Origin: Acidobacteriaceae bacterium
GTDB taxonomy: Bacteria > Acidobacteriota > Terriglobia > Terriglobales > Acidobacteriaceae
Reading direction: 5' to 3'
Assembly (NCBI GenBank): GCA_003132405.1
Contig: PKXQ01000150.1
Coordinates: 1-42,581 of the forward strand
DNA length: 42,581 nucleotides
Shown: piece after piece, positions 32,283 to 41,411 of the stretch
Layout: each line of letters opens with the position of its first letter
Position numbering within the stretch: position 1 is the stretch's first letter
The notes under the pieces: model-generated
Seen by the model: the letters and a program-made list of their open reading frames with translations, nothing else
What the model was told of the DNA's origin: nothing
Database searches by the model: none
Translations under genes and position numbers: made by a program

Positions 32283-35200
32283 TTATTCGTGCCCCAATTG
32301 CTCCATCATCTTCAGCGCCGCCTCATCATCGGGACGATGCTTGAGCAAATCCTGCAGCACAGGCCGCGCTTTGTCCGGTCTGCCCTCGATCGAATACACG
32401 CGCGCCAAATTTAGATAAGCTTGATCAAACGTGGGCGCGACGCGGATGCACTGCTCAAAGCTCGCTACAGCTTCATCGCGCCGATGCGTGCGCAAATAAA
32501 GAATACCCAGGTTATTCAGCGCCTCGGGATAAACGGGCCGGAGTTGCAATGCCTTCTGGAGGGAATCGAAGGCGCGCGCGCTATCGTCGCTCTGGGCAAA
32601 CACCATGCCTAGTCCATAGTTCGCCTCGGCGTCATCGGGATTGATTTCGACGGCCCGCTCATAGGTTTTGCGAGCCTCATCCCAACGCTTCTGCTGGCTA
32701 TACGCGCCGCCCAGATTAACCAGCGCAATCATGTGATCGGGACTGAGCTTGAGCGCCTCTTGAAAATCGCCTATCGCTTGGTCGGTGCGGCCTTCGCGCG
32801 CAGCCAGCAGGCCGAGGTTATTCCAAGCGTTTGCCAGCGTGTCGGGATAGCTGGCGCGCAGCTTCAGCGCGCGCTCGAAACTTTCGCGAGCCTCGGCCGT
32901 CTTTTGTTGATCCAGATAAACGCTTCCGATGCCGTAAAAAGCCTCGGCGCTCTGCGGATCGTCGCGCAGAGCGATCTGAAACGATGCGGCGGCCTGCTCC
33001 ATGTATCCGCGCTGAAAAAATACGGAACCATAGGACAGATAGTTGCGTCCAAATTCGATGGTGTCGCTCACCCCCGGGAAGGGAAGCGCCCGGGCTAAGC
33101 GCTCAGCGGCGGTTTCGGGAATGTGCTGCAAATCATAGGCAACGTGATCCGCATTCACGGGGCCATGATATATCTTGACGATCTCACCGGCGTCGTCAAT
33201 CAGAAACGAAGTGGGAAGCGCGAGATCGCGATGCCTGTCGAACAGGTAACGATAAAGAATATTGTAGATAGCCGCAACGTCGTCGGAGCCGCGCAGGATA
33301 GGAAACGAAAGACGTTGGTCTCGCACTAGCGCTCGGAGATCCTCCGCATGGGCCGCATCATCGAGACCGGCGTCGAAATTTACAGAAAGCAACTGAAGGC
33401 CCTTAGTCGCCCATGCCGCATGGTTCCTGTTGAAGGTAAGGCAGTCCTCCTTGCATCCTTCCGCTTCGGCAGACCAAAAATTGAGCAAGAGCGCGTCTCC
33501 GCGCAAAGACGAAAGTGTGCGCAATTGTTCGGTGAGGTTGGGTAGGGAAAAATCCGGAGCTTCGATCGGCGCGAGAAGCCAGGTTTCGGCCGTCGCGGGC
33601 AGAGATTCACCTTCTAGTGTGCGCGACGCGGACATTCCTGTTCGCGTATCGTCCGAAACACTTCCGCCAGCCTGTCTTTGAGCTGTCAGTGTTCTGAATG
33701 GTTCCATGCGCGATGGCTGAGAGCCTTGGTCAACCCAAACGCGATGGTTGAGTGGCAAGTCGCGGAGTTCCTGCCGCGTTCCGCTGGGCCAGAGAATCGA
33801 CGCATGGACCGGACCCTTCGCTGCTCCGAGGCCAAAAAAGATTTCCTTGCTGTGCTGCGAGAGAAATCCGGACCCCGCTTGCAACGATCTGGTTTGCCGG
33901 CCGAGTTCTGTCTCCAGCGTGATTACGGCGCCAATCGCGTCGCGATTGCTTTCTACGCCGCGCAAGCGAAACGCGATTGCAGGGGGCAGGTTCCGCATGG
34001 TGTTCTTCAAAAGGCGCAACTGCGGCGCATTGCGGTTCTTCAGAAATACTTCTTGTCGGCCATCGTGATCGAAATCCGCCAGCGCGAACGCGCGCCCGTC
34101 TTCAAGAAAATCCATTCCGATCGCACCGGAAATATCGGAGAAGGTTCCGTCGCGATTGTTGGCGTAAAAAATATTTCGCTCGTAGCCGCTCCACGTGCCA
34201 TCAGCCCGTATCAACTCGTTAATCGCGCTCCATCCCTGTTCGTAATCGTGGGACGGCCGAGCCTCGTTTGGCGAACGCGCAACCACCTGCCGCCAGAAGA
34301 AGCTGTTCAAGTCGTCGCTCCGCGAGGGTCCGCTGACCATGCCATTCGCGATGTAGAGATCTGGAAAGCCGTCATGATCGAAATCCCATGCATCGCTCGA
34401 CCACGCCCAGCGCCCGATTCCAACGCCCGCGGCGCGGGTTGCATCTTCAAATATGCCACTGGTCGCCGGCGACACTTTGTGAAACGTATTTCGAAAAAGC
34501 GAATTACCCATCGCGTGTTTGTGATAGAGCGCTCGCGTTTCAGCCGGTGCGGCCTGCTTGAAAATGTCTTGCATCGAAATGCGTTCGCCTGCCGCCGTCC
34601 ACATGTCGGCGACATAGAGATCGTCCGCACCGTCATTGTCGTAATCGAACCAGCAGACGCTCATGCCCGCGCCAACGTCCTCAACCCCGGCATGAGGAGC
34701 AATGTCTGTAAAGGTCCCGTCTCCCTGGTTGCGATAAAGATTCTTCCGCCCAAAATCATTCACCACATAAAGATCGGGCCATCCGTCGCGATTGAAATCG
34801 TTCCACCCGCAACAGAAGCTGTAGCGTGTGTTGTTCTGGCTCAGGCCCGTCTCGGCGGTCACATCGCGAAATGTGCCGTCGCGATTGTTGCGCATCATGA
34901 AATTGGGCGGTCCATTCTCGGCGTCATAATAAGGAGACGGATACTTGTATTGGTCTGTGCCCTGATAGAAAACATAGAGGCAGAAATAAATATCGAGCCA
35001 GCCGTCGCGGTCGTAATCCGCAACAGAGGCTCCGGTAAAGGTTCCTTGCGGAGGATTGGCGAACTGAAACGCGTTTACCTTCTGGCGAAATTTCCCGCCG
35101 CCTTCATTCATAAACAGCATCGGCCCTGACGCCCGCACAACGATCAAATCCTGCCGCCCGTCGTTGTCGACGTCGACAAAAAGCGCGCATGCCGTATTCT

Positions 35201-36212
35201 CGATCACGCCCACGCCCGAGGTTTCCGTAATGTCCTCGAACGTTCCGTCGCCACGATTTCGATAGAGGCGATTCGGTAGACCGCCCGGCTGGCAGACGTA
35301 GAGATCGTCGAATCCATCACCGTCGATATCGCCAACCGAAACGCCGTTGTGGCCGTAAATATCAATGCCACAAGCGCCGTCAAGCACCGTGCGCCAATAA
35401 TCGGTGCCGCGCATAAGCTGGGCGGAATACGACGCATTAGCACCCAAAGCCGCTGCCGAGACGTCGATATACACGGGTTCGGCAGAGCGACTTACGGTCT
35501 CCTCGATGGGTTGCCAACTTCGCACGCGCCACGAGCCGGGCGCTGACTGCTCGCCTGATTCATGCTCCCAATCGATCTCCCAGTAGCCGATGCAATGCTC
35601 GCGATAGCAGTCGCGCCCCTCACCCACCAATTCGTAACGGATGCGAGTCTCCAACTTCGACGGTTGCCTGGCACGGCTGTGAATGCTGGTCACCTGAAAT
35701 TCCGCCGTGAGAATCTTCAAAAAAGGACCGAGAGTGGAGCGCAGTTCCTGCATGAATGCATCGCGGCCAAGTGCAGTCTCCGGCTTGGGCGTTTTCGGAA
35801 ATTTGCTCTGGCGAACTTCGACCGCGGGCCCCGGCCGCACAAGTTGCGAGTCAACAGGCCGTAAGGAAACTCCCGAGAAAGTGGGAAGAAGAAGCTTCTC
35901 GATTGGCCCAAAATCTTGCGAAGATCGTAGTAACCCTGCACTCCACTGCGCAAGAATTCCCGCGATCTCATCGGCAAACTTTTCCGTAACGAATTCATCG
36001 GAGCCAGCCTGCGTTTTAAGAAGCAGAGCATCGAGTGGCCGAGGCATTCGATAGTGAGGATGCAAATGGAATTCGGTATTCGATAAATTTGCAAATGCGA
36101 GGGCTGAAGCGAAGAGGAGCGATCCGTCGAAACCGGCGAGGCTAGCGGGAATGAGAGCAGCAGACGCGCTCTGACAGCAGCAAATTAGAAACTCACGGCG
36201 ACGAAGGTTCAT
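32283..36212 (-). CDS. CRTAC1/ASPIC protein fused to a redoxin domain and TPRs
   Basis: A 1309-residue exported multidomain protein. A Tat-like signal (RRREFL, then CCCQSASAALIPASLAG) starts at the chosen ATG 36212; the frame is open 29 codons further without a signal. Then come a domain of about 200 residues of unknown type, FG-GAP/VCBS repeats with Asp-rich calcium loops (GDIDGDGFDDLYV, DVDNDGRQDLIVV, DYDRDGWLDIYF, DFDHDGFPDLYI), an ASPIC/UnbV domain (RQTRSLQAGSGFLSQHSKE), a thioredoxin-like redoxin domain (about 880-1030) and about seven TPRs (1036 to the end). The redoxin active-site region reads GCKEDC (C920 and C924), a CxxxC instead of CxxC. The pieces suggest an extracytoplasmic scaffold with a redox or peroxidase module. 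Function is not established. Confidence 0.9.
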   Translation of the reverse strand: MNLRRREFLICCCQSASAALIPASLAGFDGSLLFASALAFANLSNTEFHLHPHYRMPRPLDALLLKTQAGSDEFVTEKFADEIAGILAQWSAGLLRSSQDFGPIEKLLLPTFSGVSLRPVDSQLVRPGPAVEVRQSKFPKTPKPETALGRDAFMQELRSTLGPFLKILTAEFQVTSIHSRARQPSKLETRIRYELVGEGRDCYREHCIGYWEIDWEHESGEQSAPGSWRVRSWQPIEETVSRSAEPVYIDVSAAALGANASYSAQLMRGTDYWRTVLDGACGIDIYGHNGVSVGDIDGDGFDDLYVCQPGGLPNRLYRNRGDGTFEDITETSGVGVIENTACALFVDVDNDGRQDLIVVRASGPMLFMNEGGGKFRQKVNAFQFANPPQGTFTGASVADYDRDGWLDIYFCLYVFYQGTDQYKYPSPYYDAENGPPNFMMRNNRDGTFRDVTAETGLSQNNTRYSFCCGWNDFNRDGWPDLYVVNDFGRKNLYRNQGDGTFTDIAPHAGVEDVGAGMSVCWFDYDNDGADDLYVADMWTAAGERISMQDIFKQAAPAETRALYHKHAMGNSLFRNTFHKVSPATSGIFEDATRAAGVGIGRWAWSSDAWDFDHDGFPDLYIANGMVSGPSRSDDLNSFFWRQVVARSPNEARPSHDYEQGWSAINELIRADGTWSGYERNIFYANNRDGTFSDISGAIGMDFLEDGRAFALADFDHDGRQEVFLKNRNAPQLRLLKNTMRNLPPAIAFRLRGVESNRDAIGAVITLETELGRQTRSLQAGSGFLSQHSKEIFFGLGAAKGPVHASILWPSGTRQELRDLPLNHRVWVDQGSQPSRMEPFRTLTAQRQAGGSVSDDTRTGMSASRTLEGESLPATAETWLLAPIEAPDFSLPNLTEQLRTLSSLRGDALLLNFWSAEAEGCKEDCLTFNRNHAAWATKGLQLLSVNFDAGLDDAAHAEDLRALVRDQRLSFPILRGSDDVAAIYNILYRYLFDRHRDLALPTSFLIDDAGEIVKIYHGPVNADHVAYDLQHIPETAAERLARALPFPGVSDTIEFGRNYLSYGSVFFQRGYMEQAAASFQIALRDDPQSAEAFYGIGSVYLDQQKTAEARESFERALKLRASYPDTLANAWNNLGLLAAREGRTDQAIGDFQEALKLSPDHMIALVNLGGAYSQQKRWDEARKTYERAVEINPDDAEANYGLGMVFAQSDDSARAFDSLQKALQLRPVYPEALNNLGILYLRTHRRDEAVASFEQCIRVAPTFDQAYLNLARVYSIEGRPDKARPVLQDLLKHRPDDEAALKMMEQLGHE

Positions 36213-36343
36213 TCGCGGGAGCCGTCGGAATTCGGCATCTTCTCTGCTCGACTCAGAACGATGTCTCCCGCATGGCCACGTGTGGCCTGAAATTATCACC
36301 CACTCATACGACCGTCAAGGCGGGCCGGCGCGGTTTCGATCGT

Positions 36344-36349
36344 TATAAT
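36344..36349 (+). promoter_or_regulatory. TATAAT box overlapping the first ATG of the QNG1-type gene
   Basis: A consensus -10 hexamer, TATAAT, whose last two bases are the first two of the ATG at 36348. No good -35 is visible. If it is used, transcription starts near 36356 and translation would have to begin at the next in-frame ATG (36372). Confidence 0.4.
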
Positions 36350-37388
36350 GGCTCGACCTACTCAACCGCTCATGCGAATCAAGCACGACGTACGTTGGCC
36401 GAAATTCACTGGTAGTCCTGTGCTCGAAAGCGTGCGTCCCGTGATCGAGCGTTCCCGAGATGTGGAAACACATATCGACAAAATCGTCGAAGTGGCCGGC
36501 TGGATGGGATACGAAGAGTTGCCCATGCCCGACTACGAGCTGCCCTTCGGTATTGGAGCGAGCGATTATCGGGAGACGATTGATTTCATCCTGACCACGT
36601 CGTGCATCGATACGGCCTTTACGGATTTTTCTACCCACGAAAAGTTTCAGGTGGAATATGGTGGCCGCAATTGGTCAGACTCGGATGCGCTGTTCGCTTG
36701 CATGAAGCGGGCTGTTGACAAAGGCGTGCCCATACTCGATGGCGCGTTTCTGGCGAAGGTCACACGTGCGGAAATGGAGAACTTGTTTGCCGGCAATATC
36801 GAGTTGCCGATGCTCGAGGAAAAGACGCAGATTCTGAATCATGTTGGAACAGTGCTCGCTGGCCAGTACAACGGCCGGTTCCACAACTTTGTTGCCTCCG
36901 GTTCACCGAGACTATATGACAGCGGCAACGGGTTAGTGGAGCGATTGGTTAGTGAGTTTCCACGCTTCGGCGATGTCAGCCCATACGATGGGCATACGAT
37001 CAAGTTCTACAAGCTGCCACAACTGGCCATGTGGTTCCTGTATACGAATCTTGGAAAGACCTGCAAATTTCGTATTGACGATCTGGAAACAATGTCGGCG
37101 TTCGCTGACTATATTGTTCCGGTTGCGCTGCGGTTGCTCGGAATCACCAGCTATTCCGCTGAACTGGAGAGAGCGATCAACAGCTATCAACTGATTCCGC
37201 ATGACAGCGCGCGGGAGGTGGAAATTCGCGCCCATTGCATCTATGCCAGCGCGCTTTTGGCGGAGGAGATCAACTTACTCCGGCCCTCTGATTGCCAGAT
37301 CGTCGTCCCGCAGATCGACGCGCGCCTTTGGACCCATTACCACACCACCTGGTGGCCGCATCATCTTACAAAGACAATTATGTATTAA
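36348..37388 (+). CDS. Queuosine-salvage N-glycosylase-like protein (DUF2419/QNG1 family)
   Basis: A 346-residue protein (338 if ATG 36372 is used). It matches the pattern of the queuosine salvage family, whose characterised members hydrolyse queuosine 5'-phosphate to free queuine. Visible blocks: SVRPVIERSRDVETH, NWSDSDALFACMKRAVDKGVP, LPMLEEKTQILNHVGTVLAG, NGRFHNFVASG, ERLVSEFPRFGDVSPYDG, IKFYKLPQLAMWFLY, LETMSAFADYIVPVALRLLG and SAREVEIRAHCIYASALLAEEI. Two conserved positions look changed: the usual ADYRVPQ reads ADYIVPV, and FRD reads FGD. It is cytoplasmic and heads a plus-strand run of nucleoside-salvage genes (cytidine deaminase, pyrimidine phosphorylase, nucleoside transporter), which supports a nucleoside-cleaving role. 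The exact substrate may differ from queuosine phosphate. Confidence 0.75.
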   Translation: MARPTQPLMRIKHDVRWPKFTGSPVLESVRPVIERSRDVETHIDKIVEVAGWMGYEELPMPDYELPFGIGASDYRETIDFILTTSCIDTAFTDFSTHEKFQVEYGGRNWSDSDALFACMKRAVDKGVPILDGAFLAKVTRAEMENLFAGNIELPMLEEKTQILNHVGTVLAGQYNGRFHNFVASGSPRLYDSGNGLVERLVSEFPRFGDVSPYDGHTIKFYKLPQLAMWFLYTNLGKTCKFRIDDLETMSAFADYIVPVALRLLGITSYSAELERAINSYQLIPHDSAREVEIRAHCIYASALLAEEINLLRPSDCQIVVPQIDARLWTHYHTTWWPHHLTKTIMY

Positions 37389-37488
37389 TTGCCATTGTAT
37401 GGGGGTCGCCCGCCGAAAATCTCAACTGCCCGTGCCGGTCAGGCGTTACAATGGCCCACTCTTGTTCTTCAGTGAAATCAGATTGGGT

Positions 37489-37899
37489 ATGCAAACAACA
37501 AAAGTGTCAGCAGCCATGCGCGAGCGACTGCTCCGTTCAGCGCGAAAGGTGATGAAGAACGCGTACTCGCCCTTTTCCAAGTTTCGTGTGGGCGCGGCCA
37601 TTCTTACTTCGAAGGGTAAGATCTACGTTGGTTGTAATGTTGAGAACTCGTCCTACGGAATGACAAATTGCGCTGAGCGCACGGCGATTTTTTCTGCGAT
37701 CGCGAAAGATGGGCCAGAGCTTGAGATTCGAGCCGTCGCGGTCGCCAACGACCACGGGGTTCCATGCTCTCCGTGCGGAGCCTGCCGTCAGGTCATCTAT
37801 GAATTTGGGCCGGGCGCCATCATCTTCTACGAGGCCGAAGAAGGTCCGAAGCACAATCTTATTACCGATCTTCTGCCGGAGGGCTTCCGCCTCAAGTGA
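37489..37899 (+). CDS. cdd: Cytidine deaminase
   Basis: A 136-residue zinc enzyme converting cytidine and deoxycytidine to uridine and deoxyuridine; the small, tetrameric Bacillus-type form. Zinc ligands C61, C93 and C96, catalytic E63: NCAERTAIF and PCSPCGACRQ. Also FSKFRVGAA and GCNVENSSYG for substrate binding. The frame is open further upstream, but family homology starts at this ATG, and the 100-bp gap to the preceding gene holds a possible -10 (TACAAT at 37447). Its TGA overlaps the GTG start of the phosphorylase gene, so the two are translationally coupled. Confidence 0.95.
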   Translation: MQTTKVSAAMRERLLRSARKVMKNAYSPFSKFRVGAAILTSKGKIYVGCNVENSSYGMTNCAERTAIFSAIAKDGPELEIRAVAVANDHGVPCSPCGACRQVIYEFGPGAIIFYEAEEGPKHNLITDLLPEGFRLK

Positions 37900-39239
37900 C
37901 CGAACCGAGCGTTTCGCGATTCCGCGCAATTGACCTCATCCGCAAAAAACGCGATGGCGGCGCGTTGTCTGCGGCTGAAATCCAGTATCTGGTCAAGGGT
38001 TGCACCGACGGCAGCATTCCCGATTACCAGATGGCGGCGTGGCTAATGGCTGTGGTGCTGCGCGGTATGACCCGTGAGGAAACCGCGTCGCTCACGCACG
38101 CGATGCTGCATTCGGGCGAAGTGCTCGACCTTAGTTTTCTTCCCGCAAAAAAAGTGGACAAGCACTCGACTGGCGGTGTCGGCGACAAGACATCGCTCGT
38201 GCTTGCCCCGCTGGTGGCCGCTGGCGGGCTCTTCGTCCCCATGATCAGCGGTCGCGGACTCGGCCACACCGGGGGCACGCTCGACAAACTGGAATCCATT
38301 CCCGGATTTCGCGTTGGTCTTTCTGTGTCTGAGTTCCATCGCGTTCTCAAGGCTTGCGGATGTTCCATGATTGGCCAGACGGAGAAAATTGCGCCGGCGG
38401 ATCGCAAGCTCTACGCACTGCGCGACATGACCGGCACGGTTGAAAGCCCGTACCTCATCTGCGCCTCCATCATGAGTAAGAAGCTCGCCGAGGGTACAGA
38501 CGCGCTCGTGCTCGACGTTAAAACTGGCTCGGGCGCATTTATGAAGAAAGAAGAAGATGCGGTCTTCCTCGCGGAACTTATGGTCGAAACTGGCGAGCGC
38601 ATGGGCAAGCAGATGGTCGCGCTCATCACCGACATGAATCAGCCGCTCGGCCGCATGGTCGGAAACGCGCTCGAAGTGCAGGAGTGTATCGAGATATTGC
38701 AGGGTGGTGGTCCCGAGGATCTGCGCGAGTTGTGTCTTCATCTCGCCGCGTGGATGTTCTTTGTCGGGGGAGCGACTAAGACGGTGGCTGACGGCAAACG
38801 ACTGGCGGAAGAAATCATTGCGTCAGGCAAAGCGTTCGAAAGATTTCGCCATATGGTCGAATTGCAGGGAGGCGACATTAGTGTGATTAACGATCCGACA
38901 CGGCTTCCCGCCGCGGAGCATCGGGTTGACGTGTCTAATCGGCAGGCGGGCTATGTGACGGCGATTGCCTGCGAACAAGTTGGCACAGCGTGCGTGATTC
39001 TTGGCGGAGGGCGCGAGCGCCAGGAAGATTCCGTCGATCCGGCTGTAGGCATCGTCGTGCACAAGAAGATCGGCGACAAAGTTTCAGCTGGCGAGGCGCT
39101 CTGCACCATTCATTGCCACTCTGACCAACAGGCTGCGCCCGCAAAAAAGTTGCTGGAAGAGAGTTACCAAATAGCGGTCGATCCGCCGGCGCATAAGCCG
39201 TCGCTGGTGCATCGCGCGATTTATAAAGGGGAACATTAA
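37896..39239 (+). CDS. deoA: Pyrimidine-nucleoside (thymidine) phosphorylase
   Basis: A 447-residue enzyme that splits thymidine, deoxyuridine and possibly uridine with phosphate into base and (deoxy)ribose 1-phosphate. The family signature SGRGLGHTGGTLDKLESIPG is intact; KHSTGGVGDKTSL binds phosphate, and SKKLAEGTDALVLDVKTGSGAFMK is also conserved. Domain order is the usual N-terminal helical domain, alpha/beta domain, and C-terminal PYNP domain (EQVGTACVILGGGR). GTG start overlapping the cytidine deaminase stop by 4 bp; GGAGGG lies 13 bp upstream. It uses the uridines made by cytidine deaminase. Whether it is thymidine-specific or a broader Pdp cannot be read from sequence. Confidence 0.95.
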   Translation: MTEPSVSRFRAIDLIRKKRDGGALSAAEIQYLVKGCTDGSIPDYQMAAWLMAVVLRGMTREETASLTHAMLHSGEVLDLSFLPAKKVDKHSTGGVGDKTSLVLAPLVAAGGLFVPMISGRGLGHTGGTLDKLESIPGFRVGLSVSEFHRVLKACGCSMIGQTEKIAPADRKLYALRDMTGTVESPYLICASIMSKKLAEGTDALVLDVKTGSGAFMKKEEDAVFLAELMVETGERMGKQMVALITDMNQPLGRMVGNALEVQECIEILQGGGPEDLRELCLHLAAWMFFVGGATKTVADGKRLAEEIIASGKAFERFRHMVELQGGDISVINDPTRLPAAEHRVDVSNRQAGYVTAIACEQVGTACVILGGGRERQEDSVDPAVGIVVHKKIGDKVSAGEALCTIHCHSDQQAAPAKKLLEESYQIAVDPPAHKPSLVHRAIYKGEH

Positions 39240-39272
39240 TCGGTAGAACACGGATTCATTGAGGGGAAAACG

Positions 39273-40502
39273 ATGGGACGCTTCACAGGCATTCTTGGTC
39301 TGCTCACCATGTTGGGGCTAGCCTACGCCTTCTCCACCAACCGCCGCGCCATTCGCCTGAAGACGGTGGCTTGGGGGCTAGGCCTGCAGGCTGCTTTTGC
39401 AGTTTTTGTTCTGAAGATCGATCTTGGCCGCACGCTTTTCCAAAAGGCGGGAGATGCGGTGAGCCGCCTCCTCGGCTACGCCTTCGCCGGTTCGCAGTTT
39501 GTCTTTGGAGATCTCGGTAAACAGGGCTCGCACCTCGGATTTTATTTTGCATTTCAGGTCTTGCCGACGGTAATCTTCATCTGCGCGCTCTTCGCTGTGC
39601 TCTATTACATTGGCCTCATGCAGTTGGTAATCAAGGCCGCTGCGTGGCTGATGATCCGGTTGATGGGCGTGAGCGGCGCGGAGTCATTGAATGTGGCCGC
39701 CAGCATCTTCATGGGCCAGACCGAGGCGCCGCAGACGATTCGGCCCTTCCTGCCCGACCTCACATATTCGGAGTTGATGACGGTGATGACGAGCGGCATG
39801 GCGCACGTTTCCGGCAGCATCATGGCGGCTTACATCGCGTTTGGGATCGAGCCAAAACATTTGCTGAGCGCGGTCATCATGACTGCTCCCGGGACGCTCG
39901 TGATGGCCAAGATGCTGGTCCCGGAGACCGAAGTGCCCAGAACCGCGGGCCGCGTCGTGATGAGTGAAGAAGAAGTAGAACTGGGAAAAAAGGAAAACCT
40001 GCTGGGCGCAATTGCACGCGGCACTACCGATGGCCTGCACATGGCGTTGAACATCGCCGCCATGCTGATTTCGTTCCTGGCGTTAATCGCCTTACTCGAC
40101 GGAATCATGGGTGGAATTCACACGCATATTGCGTGGTTTCCTTCGAGCCTCGAGGCCATACTGGGCGCGCTGTTTGCGCCCATCGCTTGGGTGATTGGTG
40201 TTCCGTGGCATGACTGCCGTCTGATTGGCAATCTTCTGGGCGTACGCATGGTGCTGAATGAACTGGTGGCGTTCTCCATGCTTGGCCCACAGAAGGCCGT
40301 CCTTGACCCGCGGTCGTTCACCATCGCGACCTTCGCGCTTTGCGGTTTTGCCAATTTCAGCTCTATCGGAATTCAAATGGGCGGTATTGGAGCACTGGCT
40401 CCTAATAAAAAAGCGGACCTAGCGCGGCTTGGCATTCGCGCCATGCTGGCAGGAACTATGGCCAATCTGATGTCCGCGTCGATTGCCGGCATGTTGCTGT
40501 AA
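39273..40502 (+). CDS. nupC: Concentrative nucleoside transporter (NupC/CNT family)
   Basis: A 409-residue inner-membrane symporter that takes up nucleosides with sodium or protons. CNT signatures: FMGQTEAPQTIRPFL in the first hairpin, NELVAFSMLGP, and GFANFSSIGIQMGGIGALAP near the end. About ten hydrophobic segments, usual length. A GAGGGG ribosome site precedes the ATG. It lies 33 bp after the phosphorylase stop and is the last gene of the salvage cluster, providing the substrate for the enzymes upstream. Whether it also carries queuosine is open. Confidence 0.95.
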   Translation: MGRFTGILGLLTMLGLAYAFSTNRRAIRLKTVAWGLGLQAAFAVFVLKIDLGRTLFQKAGDAVSRLLGYAFAGSQFVFGDLGKQGSHLGFYFAFQVLPTVIFICALFAVLYYIGLMQLVIKAAAWLMIRLMGVSGAESLNVAASIFMGQTEAPQTIRPFLPDLTYSELMTVMTSGMAHVSGSIMAAYIAFGIEPKHLLSAVIMTAPGTLVMAKMLVPETEVPRTAGRVVMSEEEVELGKKENLLGAIARGTTDGLHMALNIAAMLISFLALIALLDGIMGGIHTHIAWFPSSLEAILGALFAPIAWVIGVPWHDCRLIGNLLGVRMVLNELVAFSMLGPQKAVLDPRSFTIATFALCGFANFSSIGIQMGGIGALAPNKKADLARLGIRAMLAGTMANLMSASIAGMLL

Positions 40503-40508
40503 TAAATG

Positions 40509-40566
40509 AAGGTCGTGAAACAAGATCGTGAAAATGAAGATTGTGACAACGAAGATCAATCGCGAG
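40509..40566 (+). repeat. Degenerate 15-bp repeat after the transporter gene
   Basis: Units of 13, 15, 15 and 15 bp beginning AAGRTYGTGA (40509, 40522, 40537) and AAGATCAAT (40552). They begin 6 bp after the transporter stop and run across the convergent hydrolase stop (40556-40558). Confidence 0.5.
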
Positions 40567-41194
40567 CCTTTGCGACTCTGGCAAGGATCTCCTCGGTCGC
40601 AACCAGCGTTGCTCCCAAACTCTGGAGCTCTGTTAATGTTTTGCTTCTCACTTCTAGCGCCAGAGTTTCAATCGCGTCGCTGACTACGGCGACCCGCCGT
40701 TTTCTTTTCAGCAGGCCTTTTGCCGCAAGACTTACGCAGAATTCCGTGACCACTCCGAACACTATGAATTCGGCAGTGGAGCCGAGGCGTTCCACTAGGG
40801 CATCCGCCAGCCGGGTCTCAAAAACATCCAGCGTTTGCTTCTCGAGGATGACCTGCTGATATTTGAACAGGTCTCGCGGCAAGCTGGCATTGGCATCGTT
40901 CGGAATGCGGACGAAATTCTTCGTCAGCGCTTCCGGAACAAACTCGGCACCGGGCGTGCCTTTGACGCAATGCGGGGGGAATTGTTTGAATTCCGGGTCA
41001 TTGGGCGCATGAAAACAGCCATGCGAAACTAGGAAAACATCGCCGCGGCGTGCAGCGTCCGTGAGTTTGCGAATATTGGGCAGTAACCGCTCGGCGCCTG
41101 GAACGTAGAGCTTGCCTCCTGGCAGCATGAAGTCAGCCTGTACATCGACCTCCCAGAAAATAAAATCGCGCGATTGCATTCGGCTCTCCGTCAT
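40556..41194 (-). CDS. Isochorismatase-fold cysteine hydrolase, nicotinamidase-like
   Basis: A 212-residue hydrolase with the family triad D17 (VDVQADF), K119 (LEKQTLDVF) and C153 (VVTEFCV with the cis-peptide motif). QFPPHCVKGTPGAEF is the typical nicotinamidase stretch and places metal ligand H75. The other metal-site segment, usually DxH, reads C60-F-H62 (HGCFH), so the Asp ligand is replaced by Cys. Nicotinamide to nicotinate is the leading guess; other amides or isochorismate-type substrates are possible. ATG codons at 41194 and 41179 can start it. It is convergent with the salvage cluster and transcribed on its own. Confidence 0.85.
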   Translation of the reverse strand: MTESRMQSRDFIFWEVDVQADFMLPGGKLYVPGAERLLPNIRKLTDAARRGDVFLVSHGCFHAPNDPEFKQFPPHCVKGTPGAEFVPEALTKNFVRIPNDANASLPRDLFKYQQVILEKQTLDVFETRLADALVERLGSTAEFIVFGVVTEFCVSLAAKGLLKRKRRVAVVSDAIETLALEVRSKTLTELQSLGATLVATEEILARVAKARD

Positions 41195-41411
41195 TTCAGT
41201 ACTAACTGCAGAAGTTTTCCTTCAATGAGCAAGAAATGGTGCACTTATTTCCGCCTGCTTATTTATTTGTATACCAGTCGTCCCGGAATTCGCACAAAAG
41301 CTCTACATCAGAACAAACTCCGCAACTGGTTCTACAATTTGTTTGCTCCACCATCGACTCTGTGTAATGCTGTTCGACGCAATTAGATCGAACCACAACG
41401 GGAGAGTGCTG

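Noticed and set aside
33678..35129. 483-residue plus-strand ORF opposite the CRTAC1-type gene
   Set aside because: It is the complement of the FG-GAP repeat region. Its length reflects codon bias of the real gene, and it has no domain.
37201..37488. N-terminal extension of cytidine deaminase
   Set aside because: It overlaps the end of the upstream gene in another frame, and deaminase homology starts at 37489.
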